From positions 1-64,000 of the forward strand of contig NZ_AOMO01000033.1 in assembly GCF_000338875.1 (NCBI RefSeq): DNA of 64,000 nucleotides. The letters are read 5' to 3'. A program made the position numbers and the translations under genes. Below are positions 29,265 through 38,953 of this stretch, one piece after another. The DNA comes from Vibrio mimicus CAIM 602. Its GTDB lineage: Bacteria; Pseudomonadota; Gammaproteobacteria; Enterobacterales; Vibrionaceae. The notes under the pieces were generated by a model. It ran no database searches and was not told where the DNA came from. It saw only the letters and a list, made by a program, of their open reading frames with translations. How positions within the stretch are numbered: the first letter of the stretch is position 1; each line of letters starts with the position of its first letter.

Positions 29265-29870
29265 ATGACCATTGAACAACGATTAAGAGCGATCAAAATC
29301 GTCCCTGTTATTGCGATTAACGATGTCGCTCACGCACTGCCACTAGCCAAAGTGCTGGTTGAAAACGGCTTGCCTTGTGCAGAAGTGACTTTCCGTACGG
29401 AAGCGGCGGCGGAATCAATCCGCATCATGCGTGAAGCTTACCCTGAGCTACTGATCGGTGCTGGTACTGTGCTGACTAGCGCACAAGTGGACGAAGCCAT
29501 TGCGGCAGGTGCCGACTTCATCGTGAGCCCGGGCCTCAACCCGACCACAGTGAAATACTGCCAGCAGCGTCAAATCGCAATCATCCCGGGGGTTAACAAC
29601 CCAAGTTTGGTTGAACAGGCAATGGAAATGGGTCTACGTACGCTGAAGTTCTTCCCTGCTGAGCCTTCAGGCGGCATTGCGATGCTTAAAGCGCTCAGTG
29701 CGGTTTACCCAGTCAGCTTCATGCCAACCGGTGGCATCAATCCAAACAATGCTCAAGAGTATCTGGCGCTGAAATCCGTCGTGGCTTGTGGCGGCACTTG
29801 GATGGTTCCAACTGACCTGATGGACAAAGGCGAATGGGATGCGCTAGCGGAGCTCGTACGCAACGTCTAA
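29265..29870 (+). CDS. eda: KDPG/KHG aldolase
   Basis: Splits 2-keto-3-deoxy-6-phosphogluconate to pyruvate and glyceraldehyde-3-phosphate, the second Entner-Doudoroff step. 201 aa TIM-barrel trimer. Visible: catalytic Glu in AEVTFRTEAA (~43), GAGTVL, the Schiff-base Lys in LKFFPAE (~127-133) and the phosphate-binding MPTGGI. Co-transcribed with gntU, ending at a terminator. Together with gntK and edd it gives a complete gluconate route. Confidence 0.97.
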   Translation: MTIEQRLRAIKIVPVIAINDVAHALPLAKVLVENGLPCAEVTFRTEAAAESIRIMREAYPELLIGAGTVLTSAQVDEAIAAGADFIVSPGLNPTTVKYCQQRQIAIIPGVNNPSLVEQAMEMGLRTLKFFPAEPSGGIAMLKALSAVYPVSFMPTGGINPNNAQEYLALKSVVACGGTWMVPTDLMDKGEWDALAELVRNV

Positions 29871-29894
29871 ATCAGAGACTGCAATAGAATTACG

Positions 29895-29923
29895 AAAGAC
29901 CAAGCCATGCTTGGTCTTTTTTT
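29895..29923 (+). terminator. Terminator after eda
   Basis: Stem AAAGACCAAG/CTTGGTCTTT with a 5-nt loop, followed by TTTT. Confidence 0.9.
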
Positions 29924-30045
29924 GCGCGGCATTTATGCAAAACCACATATGAGTTCTTAGGCTAGACCTTTCATTTTTATGCCAATTCCTCGGCATGTTC
30001 AAAATTCACCCACTCAATATCAAGTGCTGAAATAACACTTGAATC

Positions 30046-30064
30046 AATAATGAAAATTACTATC
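30046..30064. promoter_or_regulatory. Candidate Fur box upstream of the TonB receptor gene
   Basis: AATAATGAAAATTACTATC matches 15 of 19 positions of the Fur consensus GATAATGATAATCATTATC. It lies 74 bp upstream of the receptor start, in the expected promoter region, implying iron repression of the receptor and vciB. Confidence 0.8.
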
Positions 30065-30137
30065 ATTTGCAATTCATTTTTAGAGTGAATGCATTTTGCT
30101 CTATCCATTGCCCAATAATAAATAGAGTTCATCTTTT

Positions 30138-32180
30138 ATGTGTTACTTTGCTCGCCCAAAGACGTTAGTCTGTCTCGCGGTTCTTGCTGCCACCGCATCG
30201 GCTCACGCCGAACAAGAAACCTTAGTCATCACCAGTCAACAAAGCCAACTGCCAGAAGTGGCCACCGCAACCCGCACCGCAACACCGGCGAAACTGATAC
30301 CACAAACTATTGATTCACTTTCAACAGAAGAATTGACCGCTTTTGGCTCACCTAATCTCAGCGAAGCCTTGGTCGGTGTACCGGGTGTCAATGCCAACGG
30401 AGATACCCGTTTTGATGGTGTCAACATTCGCGGCTTTTCCGCCAGCAACGATTTTTACCTCGATGGTTTTCGTGATGACATGCAATACACGCGTGATCTC
30501 GGCAATATCGAGCGTGTCGAGGTGCTCAAAGGCCCTGCTGCGGTTCTGTATGGGCGTGGCAGCACAGGCGGTATCATCAACCGCGTCAGCAAAGTACCGC
30601 ACGCAGGTGATGCCGCGAGCGTTTCCGCACGGATTGGCAGCCATGATTACCAACGCCTTGCCGCGGATCTCAATGGTGAAGTCAATGAGCAAGTGCAAGT
30701 TCGCCTTAATATTGCTCAAGAAGATTACGGCAGTTTCCGTCAAGGTGTTGAAGGCAAACGCACTTTACTTGCCCCTTCTCTCAACTGGGACATCAATGAT
30801 GACTTAAGTTGGCTTATCCAGTATGAACAGCATTCCCATCACCGCGTACCGGATCGTGGTATTCCTGCGGTGAACGGCTACCCCGCCGATGTTCCAGCGA
30901 GCAGCGTTTACAGCGATACCACCCGTGACTTTATTGATGATGATATCGCAACCACACGCTCACGCATCACTTGGGCTTTCCACCCAGAATGGCAACTGCG
31001 CCAACAACTGAGCTACACCAAGCTCGATAGCCAGTTTGATAACACTTACGTGACTCGCGTCAGTGGCGACCAAGTTACCCGCAGCCGTTGGCAGCAAGAT
31101 CTGCAAGCCAACAATCTGATCAGCAATACGGAAGCTGAAGGCACCTTCAACACAGGCCCGATTGCCCACCGAATTTTGATCGGTTTAGAGCAAGGCTGGC
31201 AAGAGCGCTCTCCAAAGCTATACCGCAATAAAAACAACATCCCAAGTGGTAGCCTGTACCAACCGGACTCACTGCCGACTTACAATGGCCCCATGTCGCT
31301 ATTTAGTGATGCCAACCATAAAGTTCGCAGCTACGGTATTTATGTCCAAGATCAGCTGCAATGGGGAGATTGGATTGTGGTCGCGGGTCTGCGTCACGAT
31401 GATTTCACGGTGACCACCCATCGCAACGACACCAATAAAGAAGAGACACTCTCTTCAAACAGCTTGAGCCCACGTTTGGGCGTAGTGTGGAGCCCAGTGC
31501 AAGAACATGCTCTGTACGGTTCCTACTCACAAACCTTTACTCCAGTGGGCGGTGGTTTAATTGGCATTACGCCGGGAGACAAAAACAACCAGCTCGATCC
31601 TGAACACTCACGCCTGTATGAAACTGGGGTAAAAAGCGATTGGTTTGATGGCCGCATCTCAACCACCTTGTCCGTCTATCGCTTAGAAATGTATAACCGC
31701 CGCACGCGTGATCCGCTCGATCCAAGCCGTTATGTGCTCACTGGTTTACAACGCACCGATGGTATTGAGTTGAGCAGCCGAGCACTCCTGACCGATGAAT
31801 TTTCTCTGCGTGGCGGCATTGGTCTGCAAGATGCGAAATATGTCGAAGCCGATACCAATGAACAAGGTAAACGCCCTACTAACGTATCCCGCCTGAACGG
31901 CGAGCTGTTTGTGGCTTACCAATCCGCGGCGGATGGCTGGTTCGGTGAAACCGGTTTTGTGGCGGTAGGCGATCGTTATGCCGATCGCGCTAACACCACC
32001 AAACTACCCGGATACGCTCGTTTTGATGCCCGTGTCGGTTACGAATGGCAAGCATGGCGTGCACAGTTAAGCATCGAGAACTTACTCGACAAAGCTTACT
32101 ACCTGAGTGCCACCAGCAGTTCACAAATTCAACCAGGCGCGCCACGCGAGTTTTACCTCACCGCGTCTTACCAGTTCTAA
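30138..32180 (+). CDS. vciA: TonB-dependent catecholate-type iron receptor (VciA)
   Basis: Outer-membrane receptor, 680 aa. Signal peptide ~1-24 (ASAHA-EQ). A TonB-box-like ETLVITSQ follows directly, then the plug domain (~45-160; FDGVNIRGFSASNDFYLDG, VEVLKGPAAVLYGRGSTGG) and a 22-strand barrel ending in aromatic YQF. The plug resembles FhuE/Fiu-type siderophore receptors. In V. cholerae the gene between eda and vciB is known as the Fur-regulated vciA, whose ligand was not established as far as I know. A Fur box lies upstream. The start at 30138 has only a weak ribosome site. Confidence 0.88.
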   Translation: MCYFARPKTLVCLAVLAATASAHAEQETLVITSQQSQLPEVATATRTATPAKLIPQTIDSLSTEELTAFGSPNLSEALVGVPGVNANGDTRFDGVNIRGFSASNDFYLDGFRDDMQYTRDLGNIERVEVLKGPAAVLYGRGSTGGIINRVSKVPHAGDAASVSARIGSHDYQRLAADLNGEVNEQVQVRLNIAQEDYGSFRQGVEGKRTLLAPSLNWDINDDLSWLIQYEQHSHHRVPDRGIPAVNGYPADVPASSVYSDTTRDFIDDDIATTRSRITWAFHPEWQLRQQLSYTKLDSQFDNTYVTRVSGDQVTRSRWQQDLQANNLISNTEAEGTFNTGPIAHRILIGLEQGWQERSPKLYRNKNNIPSGSLYQPDSLPTYNGPMSLFSDANHKVRSYGIYVQDQLQWGDWIVVAGLRHDDFTVTTHRNDTNKEETLSSNSLSPRLGVVWSPVQEHALYGSYSQTFTPVGGGLIGITPGDKNNQLDPEHSRLYETGVKSDWFDGRISTTLSVYRLEMYNRRTRDPLDPSRYVLTGLQRTDGIELSSRALLTDEFSLRGGIGLQDAKYVEADTNEQGKRPTNVSRLNGELFVAYQSAADGWFGETGFVAVGDRYADRANTTKLPGYARFDARVGYEWQAWRAQLSIENLLDKAYYLSATSSSQIQPGAPREFYLTASYQF

Positions 32181-32222
32181 ACACCGATACTCTCTCGACT
32201 TTCAAGTCGAAAGGGCATACAC

Positions 32223-32247
32223 AGGAGAGCTGGCCTAACGGCCAGCT
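32223..32247 (+). promoter_or_regulatory. Ribosome-binding site with hairpin spacer before vciB
   Basis: AGGAG (32223-32227) is followed at once by the perfect hairpin AGCTGGCC-TAAC-GGCCAGCT (32228-32247), then TGATT and the ATG at 32253. Linear spacing is 25 nt, too long. If the hairpin folds, AGGAG lies 5 nt from ATG. No T run follows, so it is not a terminator. Confidence 0.7.
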
Positions 32248-32252
32248 TGATT

Positions 32253-32870
32253 ATGAAACGTCATCACTTACCACTACATAACAACAAATGGGTACGCCGT
32301 CTGCATGCATGGTGTGGTTTTTTCACTCTGTTGCTGATGCTGTTGTACGGAATCACTGGTTTATGGCTATCGCACCGCGCAGTCTGGCCATTGCCCGGCC
32401 CACACACCAACAAGAGTGAAGCGCAGTTGCTCTTAACTGAACCACTGAATTCGGTAGACGCTTTCCAAGCTCACCTCTTTGCCCAATTTGGTCAAAAAGA
32501 TTGGACGGTGCGTGAAATCACCTCGCAATATTTACCAACCCCAGAGCAACCTTTGTTAATTCCTGCTCGTTGGGAAGCGCGATCCACCACGGTAACAGAG
32601 ACTTACAGCGCCCAATATGTACCCGGAACCTTGCTAATTCAGACTCAACAACAGCAGGCCAATTGGGCAGCGGTACTCAATCGTCTGCATCGAGGTATGG
32701 GGACAGGTATCGGCTGGCAGTTATTTTCTGACCTTGCAGCCCTAGCAATGCTGTTGCTCGCACTCACCAGTTTACTGATGTGGACCAAATTACACGGATC
32801 CCCAAAGCGTGCGGTATGGCTACTTATCGCGGGCGTGATCGCCACAGGTTGTTTCGCTGCATTTGGCTAA
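32253..32870 (+). CDS. vciB: Inner-membrane iron-uptake protein VciB (PepSY-type)
   Basis: 205 aa from the ATG at 32253. One membrane segment near the N-terminus (~19-40, after KWVRRLHAWCGF), a periplasmic domain of about 90-100 residues, then two C-terminal membrane segments (~150-175 and ~182-203). This is the PepSY-associated transmembrane layout, with conserved His in LHAW and LHRGMGTG. In V. cholerae VciB stimulates ferrous iron uptake, proposed to act as a reductase. Co-transcribed with the receptor gene; its start is preceded by an unusual hairpin-bridged ribosome site. Confidence 0.85.
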   Translation: MKRHHLPLHNNKWVRRLHAWCGFFTLLLMLLYGITGLWLSHRAVWPLPGPHTNKSEAQLLLTEPLNSVDAFQAHLFAQFGQKDWTVREITSQYLPTPEQPLLIPARWEARSTTVTETYSAQYVPGTLLIQTQQQQANWAAVLNRLHRGMGTGIGWQLFSDLAALAMLLLALTSLLMWTKLHGSPKRAVWLLIAGVIATGCFAAFG

Positions 32871-33074
32871 CTCAAAGACAGCAGAACGTTTTTATTCATT
32901 ACGACCATGCTCATTTCAACTCGCTGATCAGAAAAGAAATCTGACACTGCGCACAACTTCACCACTTTGCCCCTTTGGTCGCATATACCCATCTATGAAC
33001 TGTTTGTTACAGTCTTCCGTGCGATGAAAATTTCAACAACGCGTCTGCCCGTCATATCTCAAGGAGTGATGCTT

Positions 33075-34715
33075 ATGACTTCTATTAGCTTGCGCCGCAT
33101 CTCGATTCGTAATCGACTCTTTTTTCTTACTGCTGTCATTTTATTACTGCTCTCGGTTCCGTTTGCCGTGACCATTCAGGATTACCAACAAGACCTGATG
33201 ATCGCCAAACAAACCAAAACTCAACATCTAACCGAAAATGCTTACGCCCTGTTGGAATACTATGCTCAGCAGGAACAACTAGGCACCTTAACCACGGAAC
33301 AAGCACAACAAGCCGCAAAACAGGCGATTGCCGCTCTGCGCTATGGTGACAACGATTACTTCTGGATTAACGATTCCACCCCAAGCATGGTGATGCACCC
33401 GCTGAAACCTGAACTCGATGGTAAAAATCTCAGCGACTTCAAAGACCCTAATGGCAAAGCGCTGTTTGTGGAGATGGTGAATGTTACTCGTCAACACCAG
33501 CAGGGATTGGTTGAATACCAATGGCCAAAACCCGGTGCAGATAAGCCTGTAGACAAAATCTCGTATGTGAAATTATTTAAACCTTGGGGTTGGATAATCG
33601 GCACGGGCGTTTATGTCGATGATGTTAACGCCATCATTTTGAACCGCATGAAATCCATCTTACTGCTGTTTAGCGGAGCGTTTATCGTCATGTTGGGACT
33701 GGCGATGGTAATTGGACGCAGCATAGTTCAACCTTGCCGTGACACGCTGCAGGCTTTGCAAGATATCGCGCAAGGTGAAGGAGATCTCACCCGTCAATTG
33801 ACTGTACAGGGCAAAGATGAATTGGCGATGATCGCCAACTCTTTTAACCAGTTCACTGCTAAGATTCGCTATATCGTGCAAGATATTACTCCAATCACTG
33901 AGAGCGTCACCGGTTCTGCCGATGAACTCACCCAAGTCGCGCAGAGTGCTTCCAGCAAAGCCTACGAACAGCATCAAGCGGTGGATACCGTGGCCTCAGC
34001 GATGAATGAATTGCATGCTTCAAACCAAGAAGTCGCCCAAGCGGCCAACCAAGCCGAACAAGCAGCACGCAGTGCTGACAGTGCCGCAAGCCAAGGCCGA
34101 CAAGCGATCAACCAAACCTCTTCGCACATGCAAACCCTGCGTGATCAACTGACTCGTACTGAGCAAGAGACTCAAATGCTTGCTCAGGAAACCCAATCGG
34201 TCAGCGCAGTATTAGAAGTGATCCGTGGCGTGGCAGAACAAACCAACCTTCTGGCGCTCAACGCCGCAATTGAAGCCGCGCGTGCTGGCGAACAAGGCCG
34301 CGGTTTTGCGGTGGTAGCGGATGAAGTACGCACCTTGGCCACTCGCACTCAATCCAGCACCAATGAGATTGAGCAGATCATTAGTGGCTTGCAAAAGAAA
34401 GCGCAGAGCGTCAGCCAATCCATGACTCAGACTCAACAGCAATCGCGAGTCACTCAGCAGCAAGCAGAACAAGCACAACAGATGCTCAAGGAGATTGAAA
34501 CCGAGATCCAAACCATCTTGTCTTTCAATCAGCACATCGCCGAAGCCAGCGCGCAGCAATCTGAGGCCACCAACGAAATCACCCGTAACTTGACTCACAT
34601 TGCCGAGCACAGCACTCAAGCCTCTGCGCAAGCTAACCAAGTGGCGGCCGCCAGTGAGCAGCTGATGGAAAACGGTCAGCAACTCGCCCGCAGTTTTGCG
34701 GTGTTTAAGATCTGA
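33075..34715 (+). CDS. Methyl-accepting chemotaxis protein with single Cache domain
   Basis: 546 aa from the ATG at 33075, eight bases after AAGGAG; the in-frame ATG at 33069 is too close to that site. N-terminal membrane segment (~15-35), periplasmic sCache_2 domain (~40-180; [27 protein letters not shown]), second membrane segment (~190-212), HAMP (~215-265) and the cytoplasmic signalling domain with hairpin tip [19 protein letters not shown]. Ligands of sCache_2 receptors are often small carboxylates; none can be assigned here. Monocistronic. Confidence 0.93.
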   Translation: MTSISLRRISIRNRLFFLTAVILLLLSVPFAVTIQDYQQDLMIAKQTKTQHLTENAYALLEYYAQQEQLGTLTTEQAQQAAKQAIAALRYGDNDYFWINDSTPSMVMHPLKPELDGKNLSDFKDPNGKALFVEMVNVTRQHQQGLVEYQWPKPGADKPVDKISYVKLFKPWGWIIGTGVYVDDVNAIILNRMKSILLLFSGAFIVMLGLAMVIGRSIVQPCRDTLQALQDIAQGEGDLTRQLTVQGKDELAMIANSFNQFTAKIRYIVQDITPITESVTGSADELTQVAQSASSKAYEQHQAVDTVASAMNELHASNQEVAQAANQAEQAARSADSAASQGRQAINQTSSHMQTLRDQLTRTEQETQMLAQETQSVSAVLEVIRGVAEQTNLLALNAAIEAARAGEQGRGFAVVADEVRTLATRTQSSTNEIEQIISGLQKKAQSVSQSMTQTQQQSRVTQQQAEQAQQMLKEIETEIQTILSFNQHIAEASAQQSEATNEITRNLTHIAEHSTQASAQANQVAAASEQLMENGQQLARSFAVFKI

Positions 34716-34750
34716 TCCGCTTTGCCCTGTTTCACCCTAGATTGCACCAT

Positions 34751-34780
34751 AAAAAAAGAGAGAGCCGTGAGGCTCTCTCT
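34751..34780 (-). terminator. Terminator after cadA
   Basis: Perfect 10-bp stem AGAGAGAGCC/GGCTCTCTCT with a GTGA loop; minus strand followed by six to seven T. It also lies between convergent genes, so it may stop MCP transcripts. Confidence 0.88.
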
Positions 34781-34836
34781 GTGTATCAGCGTCCATTGGG
34801 GAATTACGCTGTCTTTATAGGGTGATTCAAGCTGGC

Positions 34837-36972
34837 TTAGTCTTTCAGCACTTTCACGGTGTAAGCGCCATCTTTTTGGCGATACAAGCCATGAATATCA
34901 GTCTCAAAACCTGGGTAGTGCGCGCCGATTTCACACAGCATTTCCAAGAAATCCAACACTGGACGAGAGCTGTCTGTCACCATTTCACCTGGCAGTACCA
35001 ATGGCACGCCTGGAGGATAAGGCAGGATCATATTGGCACTTACTCGGCCAACCATGTCGTTCAGTAGAATTTCTTCAGTTTGACCACGCAACTCTTGTTG
35101 CCATGCCACATGTGGCGTTACTTTCATCTCTGGCAGCACATCAAACGCTTTGTACATCAGCTCTGGCAGTTGGTATTTGCGCGTTAAGTCGTGGATGCCT
35201 TGCGCCAGCTCCTGAATACGCATGCCTTCGTAGAAAGCTGGGTCTTCACGGTACAGTGAAGGCAGCATGGTACGAATGGTCAGGTTCAGATCATAACCGC
35301 GTTTGAACTCAGTCAGGCCACGCAGCAGCTGCATTGCTTTTGACTTATCAATACCGATAGAGAACAGGAACAGCAGGTTGTAAGGGCCGGTTTTCTCGAC
35401 CACGATGCCGTGTTCATCGAGGTATTTAGAGACCAGAGACGCCGGAATACCGCTCTCTTCCAACTCGCCATCTTTGCTCATTCCCGGAGTGAGAAGAGTG
35501 ATTTTGATTGGATCAAGATACATGTGGTTGTCATCAAGATTCTTGAAGCCATGCCAATCTTGGTTTGGATCGAGTTTCCAGCACTCGGTGGTATCAATGT
35601 TCTCAGGTTGCCAAACATCGAAGAACCAGCCTTCGCTCTCGCCTTTCAGACGTTTGATCTCTTTACGGAAGCGAATCGCACGGTCAATCGAGTCCTGCAT
35701 CAGCTTACGGCCGGTGTTGCCACGCATCATCGCCGCGGCGGTTTCAGTCGATGCCACAATGCCGTACTGCGGTGAGGTTGAGGTGTGCATCATGAAAGCT
35801 TCGTTGAACGACTCGCGGTCAAACTCACCTTTGACATGAATCATCGAAGCTTGCGAGAACGCCGCCAGCAGTTTGTGAGTGGACTGTGTTTCGTAGAACA
35901 CTTTGCCCGGCATTGCTTCACCACTCATGCCACACTTGCCTTCATAAATACGGTTGAAGTTAGTGTAAGGCACCCATGCACTGTCGAAGTGGATGTGTTT
36001 GCAATCCAACGACTCTTTGATGAACTGGGTGTTATACAGCAGGCCATCGTAAGTCGAGTTGGTGATCACCGCGTAGCTTGGCGCACTCGCACCCGGAGTG
36101 TTTGCCACTTTCTCAGCAATCACTTCACGGCTGAATTCACTTTGTGGAATACCACCGAGGATGCCGTAAGCGTTACGGGTTGGGCGGAAGTAAATCGGGG
36201 TGACGTCCGTCATCATCATTAAGTGAGTCAATGATTTATGACAGTTACGGTCAACCAGAACTGTGCTGCCCGCAGGCGCTGAGAACATACCGACGATCTT
36301 GTTCGAGGTCGATGTACCGTTGGTCACGATGTAAGAGGCATCGGCATTGAAAGTGCGCGCGATGTACTCTTCCGCTTCTTTGTGTGGGCCGGAGTGATCC
36401 AGCAGTGAGCCAAGCTCTGGCATCGAAATCGATACGTCCGCTTTGAAGGTATTTGGACCGTAGAAATCGTAGAAAATACTGCCGACGGGGCTTTTCTGGA
36501 ACGCGGTACCACCCATATGGCCCGGAGTACAGAAGGTGTATTTACCCTCTTCTACATATTTGAACAGCGCCTTAGTAAACGGAGGCATGATCGCGTCTTT
36601 GTACTCTTGAGTCGCTTGGTTGATCTTGATGGCAATGTCGTCCGCCATACCCAATGCGTATTCGAAGAAATGCACGTTCAGGCGCAGGTCAGTCAGTGAA
36701 ATATCCAGAGTCGATTGCTCGTTAGCAAAGGCATGCACTGGCAGTTTATCGTTGATATTGCTGATGCGCTCACACAGCTCCAGCGAATATTTATCCCAGT
36801 CGAACAGCACGCCGCAAATGCGTGGGTTCATCTCAATCATCTTGATCAGATCTTTGTCATCAACTGGGTAAACCACTTCATAACCGGCTTTTTCGAGTGC
36901 CGCGTGTAGTTGGCGAACTGGCTCTTCTTTAAAGAACACACCCATGTGGTTCAAGATAGCGAATATATTCAT
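34837..36972 (-). CDS. cadA: Inducible lysine decarboxylase CadA
   Basis: PLP enzyme converting lysine to cadaverine and consuming a proton, for acid tolerance. 711 aa from the ATG at 36972, nine bases after GGAG (E. coli 715); the longer upstream reading is rejected. N-terminal wing domain (~1-130), PLP core with TSTSNKIVG and the Schiff-base Lys in STHKLLAAFSQAS (~365), and a C-terminal domain. 109 bp downstream of cadB on the same strand: cadBA operon. Confidence 0.97.
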   Translation of the reverse strand: MNIFAILNHMGVFFKEEPVRQLHAALEKAGYEVVYPVDDKDLIKMIEMNPRICGVLFDWDKYSLELCERISNINDKLPVHAFANEQSTLDISLTDLRLNVHFFEYALGMADDIAIKINQATQEYKDAIMPPFTKALFKYVEEGKYTFCTPGHMGGTAFQKSPVGSIFYDFYGPNTFKADVSISMPELGSLLDHSGPHKEAEEYIARTFNADASYIVTNGTSTSNKIVGMFSAPAGSTVLVDRNCHKSLTHLMMMTDVTPIYFRPTRNAYGILGGIPQSEFSREVIAEKVANTPGASAPSYAVITNSTYDGLLYNTQFIKESLDCKHIHFDSAWVPYTNFNRIYEGKCGMSGEAMPGKVFYETQSTHKLLAAFSQASMIHVKGEFDRESFNEAFMMHTSTSPQYGIVASTETAAAMMRGNTGRKLMQDSIDRAIRFRKEIKRLKGESEGWFFDVWQPENIDTTECWKLDPNQDWHGFKNLDDNHMYLDPIKITLLTPGMSKDGELEESGIPASLVSKYLDEHGIVVEKTGPYNLLFLFSIGIDKSKAMQLLRGLTEFKRGYDLNLTIRTMLPSLYREDPAFYEGMRIQELAQGIHDLTRKYQLPELMYKAFDVLPEMKVTPHVAWQQELRGQTEEILLNDMVGRVSANMILPYPPGVPLVLPGEMVTDSSRPVLDFLEMLCEIGAHYPGFETDIHGLYRQKDGAYTVKVLKD

Positions 36973-37081
36973 TTGGACATCTCCAAGGCGAAAAAGGGCG
37001 CTCTCTGTGCACCACACAGTGAGTAAGATGAGCGCCATAGTGAATTCAGAAAGCTGGCGTGGCAGACGCCAGCAGAATCAA

Positions 37082-38419
37082 TCAGTGATTAGCCGAAGCT
37101 TGTTGAGGGTGAGTCTCAAGGTATTGAGCAAGACCCGCTTTTTTGCTGTAGAACATCAGAATAATCAGCGACATGATGAAGGTTGCAGTCAGTGTTGAAC
37201 CTTCAGCCCCCGCCAGCGCCACCATACAGAACAGGCTGGCAATACCGGAGAACAACATCACAAACGTATTGCGAGTAGTCATGCCCTCGAAGCGGATCAG
37301 GTTAATGCTGGAGTAGAAATAAGGCAGCATGGTCAGCAGTACCGCATCGGTGGTCAGTTGGTTAAACAGATCTGAAGCATGCGCGGTTTCTGAGCTGAAG
37401 AACATCAGTACCAGCATCAGCAGCGTCATCATGCTTGAAGCAATCAGCAGACCTTTTTTAGGCACGCCATTGCGATCGGTTTCGCCGAAGATTTTCGGGA
37501 AGTTGCCATCGTTAGCGGCGCGTTTACCTGCTTCGCCTACAAGCATCATCCAAGAACCGAGCGAAGTGAAACACGCCAACGCTGTGAAGGCAGAAACAAA
37601 GGGCGCAGTCCAGCTACCAAACAGTTCAGTGGTTGCCAGTGCAAAAGGTGCACCGGATGCCGCGACTTCAGAGGCAGGGAACATACCGCTGATCATTTGG
37701 GTGGAAAGTACGTAGATAATACCCGCAATACCGGTACCCAGCATGGTGGCTAGCGGAACCGTACGTTTTGGATTTTCCACCATACCGGAAGAGACCGCAG
37801 CCGATTCCACACCCACAAAAGACCACAGGCAAATCAGTACCGCAGTGATCACTGCATGGCCATCGCTACCCGCAGACACATTCCAGTTTTGGCTGTAGAT
37901 GGCACTGTCAAAGTGCGTCCAACCAAACAGAGCGGTACCCACAACAGGGATCAGGATCAGCACCAAACCAATGGTACATAAGCGGCTTACCCAGCTACCC
38001 CCAAGCAGGTTCACTAAAGTAAACAACCAAACCGAAGCGATGGTCGCTAAACCTGCTGGAATCGGGTCATTCAACACCGGGAAGAACACTGATAGGTAAG
38101 AAACACCGGTAATCGCAATCGCTAGGTTGCCGATCCAGTTAGCGTGGTAATAGAGCACGCCCGTTTGGAAACCAAACACCGGTGACACTTCCCCAGCATA
38201 AGCAATCGGGCCGCCGTCTTGCGGGTTTTTGGTTGCCAAACGAGCAAACACAAACGCTAAACTTAATGCACCGATAATGCAGATAATCCAGCTATAAATG
38301 GAAATAGAACCTACGCTCGCAAGCGTAGAAGGAAGCAGAGCAATACCACTGCCCATCATGTTACCAGCCACAACACCCGTACAGGCGATCAGGCCAATTT
38401 TCTTTGCATTTGATGACAT
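37082..38419 (-). CDS. cadB: Lysine/cadaverine antiporter CadB
   Basis: APC-family inner-membrane antiporter, 445 aa (E. coli 444), 12 predicted membrane segments. N-terminal family motif GVVAGNMMGSGIALLP (~15-30) and the conserved SFVGVESAAVSSGMV block. It exports cadaverine in exchange for lysine and is the partner of CadA in pH homeostasis. GGAG lies seven bases upstream of the ATG. Possible alternative hairpins occur in the leader at 38469-38522. Confidence 0.97.
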   Translation of the reverse strand: MSSNAKKIGLIACTGVVAGNMMGSGIALLPSTLASVGSISIYSWIICIIGALSLAFVFARLATKNPQDGGPIAYAGEVSPVFGFQTGVLYYHANWIGNLAIAITGVSYLSVFFPVLNDPIPAGLATIASVWLFTLVNLLGGSWVSRLCTIGLVLILIPVVGTALFGWTHFDSAIYSQNWNVSAGSDGHAVITAVLICLWSFVGVESAAVSSGMVENPKRTVPLATMLGTGIAGIIYVLSTQMISGMFPASEVAASGAPFALATTELFGSWTAPFVSAFTALACFTSLGSWMMLVGEAGKRAANDGNFPKIFGETDRNGVPKKGLLIASSMMTLLMLVLMFFSSETAHASDLFNQLTTDAVLLTMLPYFYSSINLIRFEGMTTRNTFVMLFSGIASLFCMVALAGAEGSTLTATFIMSLIILMFYSKKAGLAQYLETHPQQASANH

Positions 38420-38953
38420 AACATCTCCAAATCGATTCTACTTAAGTTACAAAACTCAAACTGAATGGTTAGCGAGATGTCATGAGTGCAATCACCTGCG
38501 CTACCTCGCTAAATTTCGAGGTGCAGACTACGCCCAAAAAACCTAAAAAAAATAAACTTACGGTTATCAATAAAATGATGAGACAAGAATGAGTTTCTTG
38601 ATATCAACCTGATAAACACGGTAGATAAAAACCATTATTTTCAATGCATTAAATAAAAATCTAAAATCATCATCCTTGCAGAGTAAAAATATCAACATGA
38701 GAACTTTAGGATAAACAGGCTGGTGAATGAGTCCGTACGTATGAGGTTTATCTCTCTTTTTTGAAATGAGCATGACGAAATGAGGATTAACCAATCACGC
38801 TAAGATTGCATCGCCCCATAACTGGGATAGAAGAAAACGCATTCACGACATAGCAGTATTGGGAAGAAGGGAATAGTAAGGCGCAATCCCTCCCCTGAAC
38901 AGAGAGGGATTGAATGATGTGTGGCGAAAAAGGAGATGAGTCCGCTTATAGAA
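38420..38953. other. cadC-cadB intergenic region (regulatory, no gene)
   Basis: 534 bp, AT-rich in the middle (about 38530-38720), with no credible gene; one 75-codon minus-strand reading frame is dismissed. It should carry the CadC-activated cadBA promoter. Visible structure: TTAGCGAG (38469-38476) with CTCGCTAA (38505-38512), and ACCTCG (38503-38508) with CGAGGT (38517-38522), two mutually exclusive stems in the cadB leader. Another stem, AATCCCTC/GAGGGATT (38885-38911), follows cadC. Confidence 0.6.
38885..38911 (-). terminator. Possible terminator after cadC
   Basis: 8-bp stem AATCCCTC/GAGGGATT with an 11-nt loop, 43 bp past the cadC stop codon. There is no T run, so intrinsic termination is uncertain. 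Confidence 0.35.

Noticed and set aside
28769..29296. 175-codon minus-strand open frame over the gntU/eda junction
   Set aside because: It is antisense to two well-supported genes, with no family features or ribosome site.
32228..32247. Hairpin before vciB as a terminator of the receptor gene
   Set aside because: No T run follows, and its ends coincide with the ribosome site and start spacing of vciB.
38567..38794. 75-codon minus-strand open frame in the cadB-cadC gap
   Set aside because: AT-rich chance frame, no ribosome site, composition unlike a Vibrio protein.
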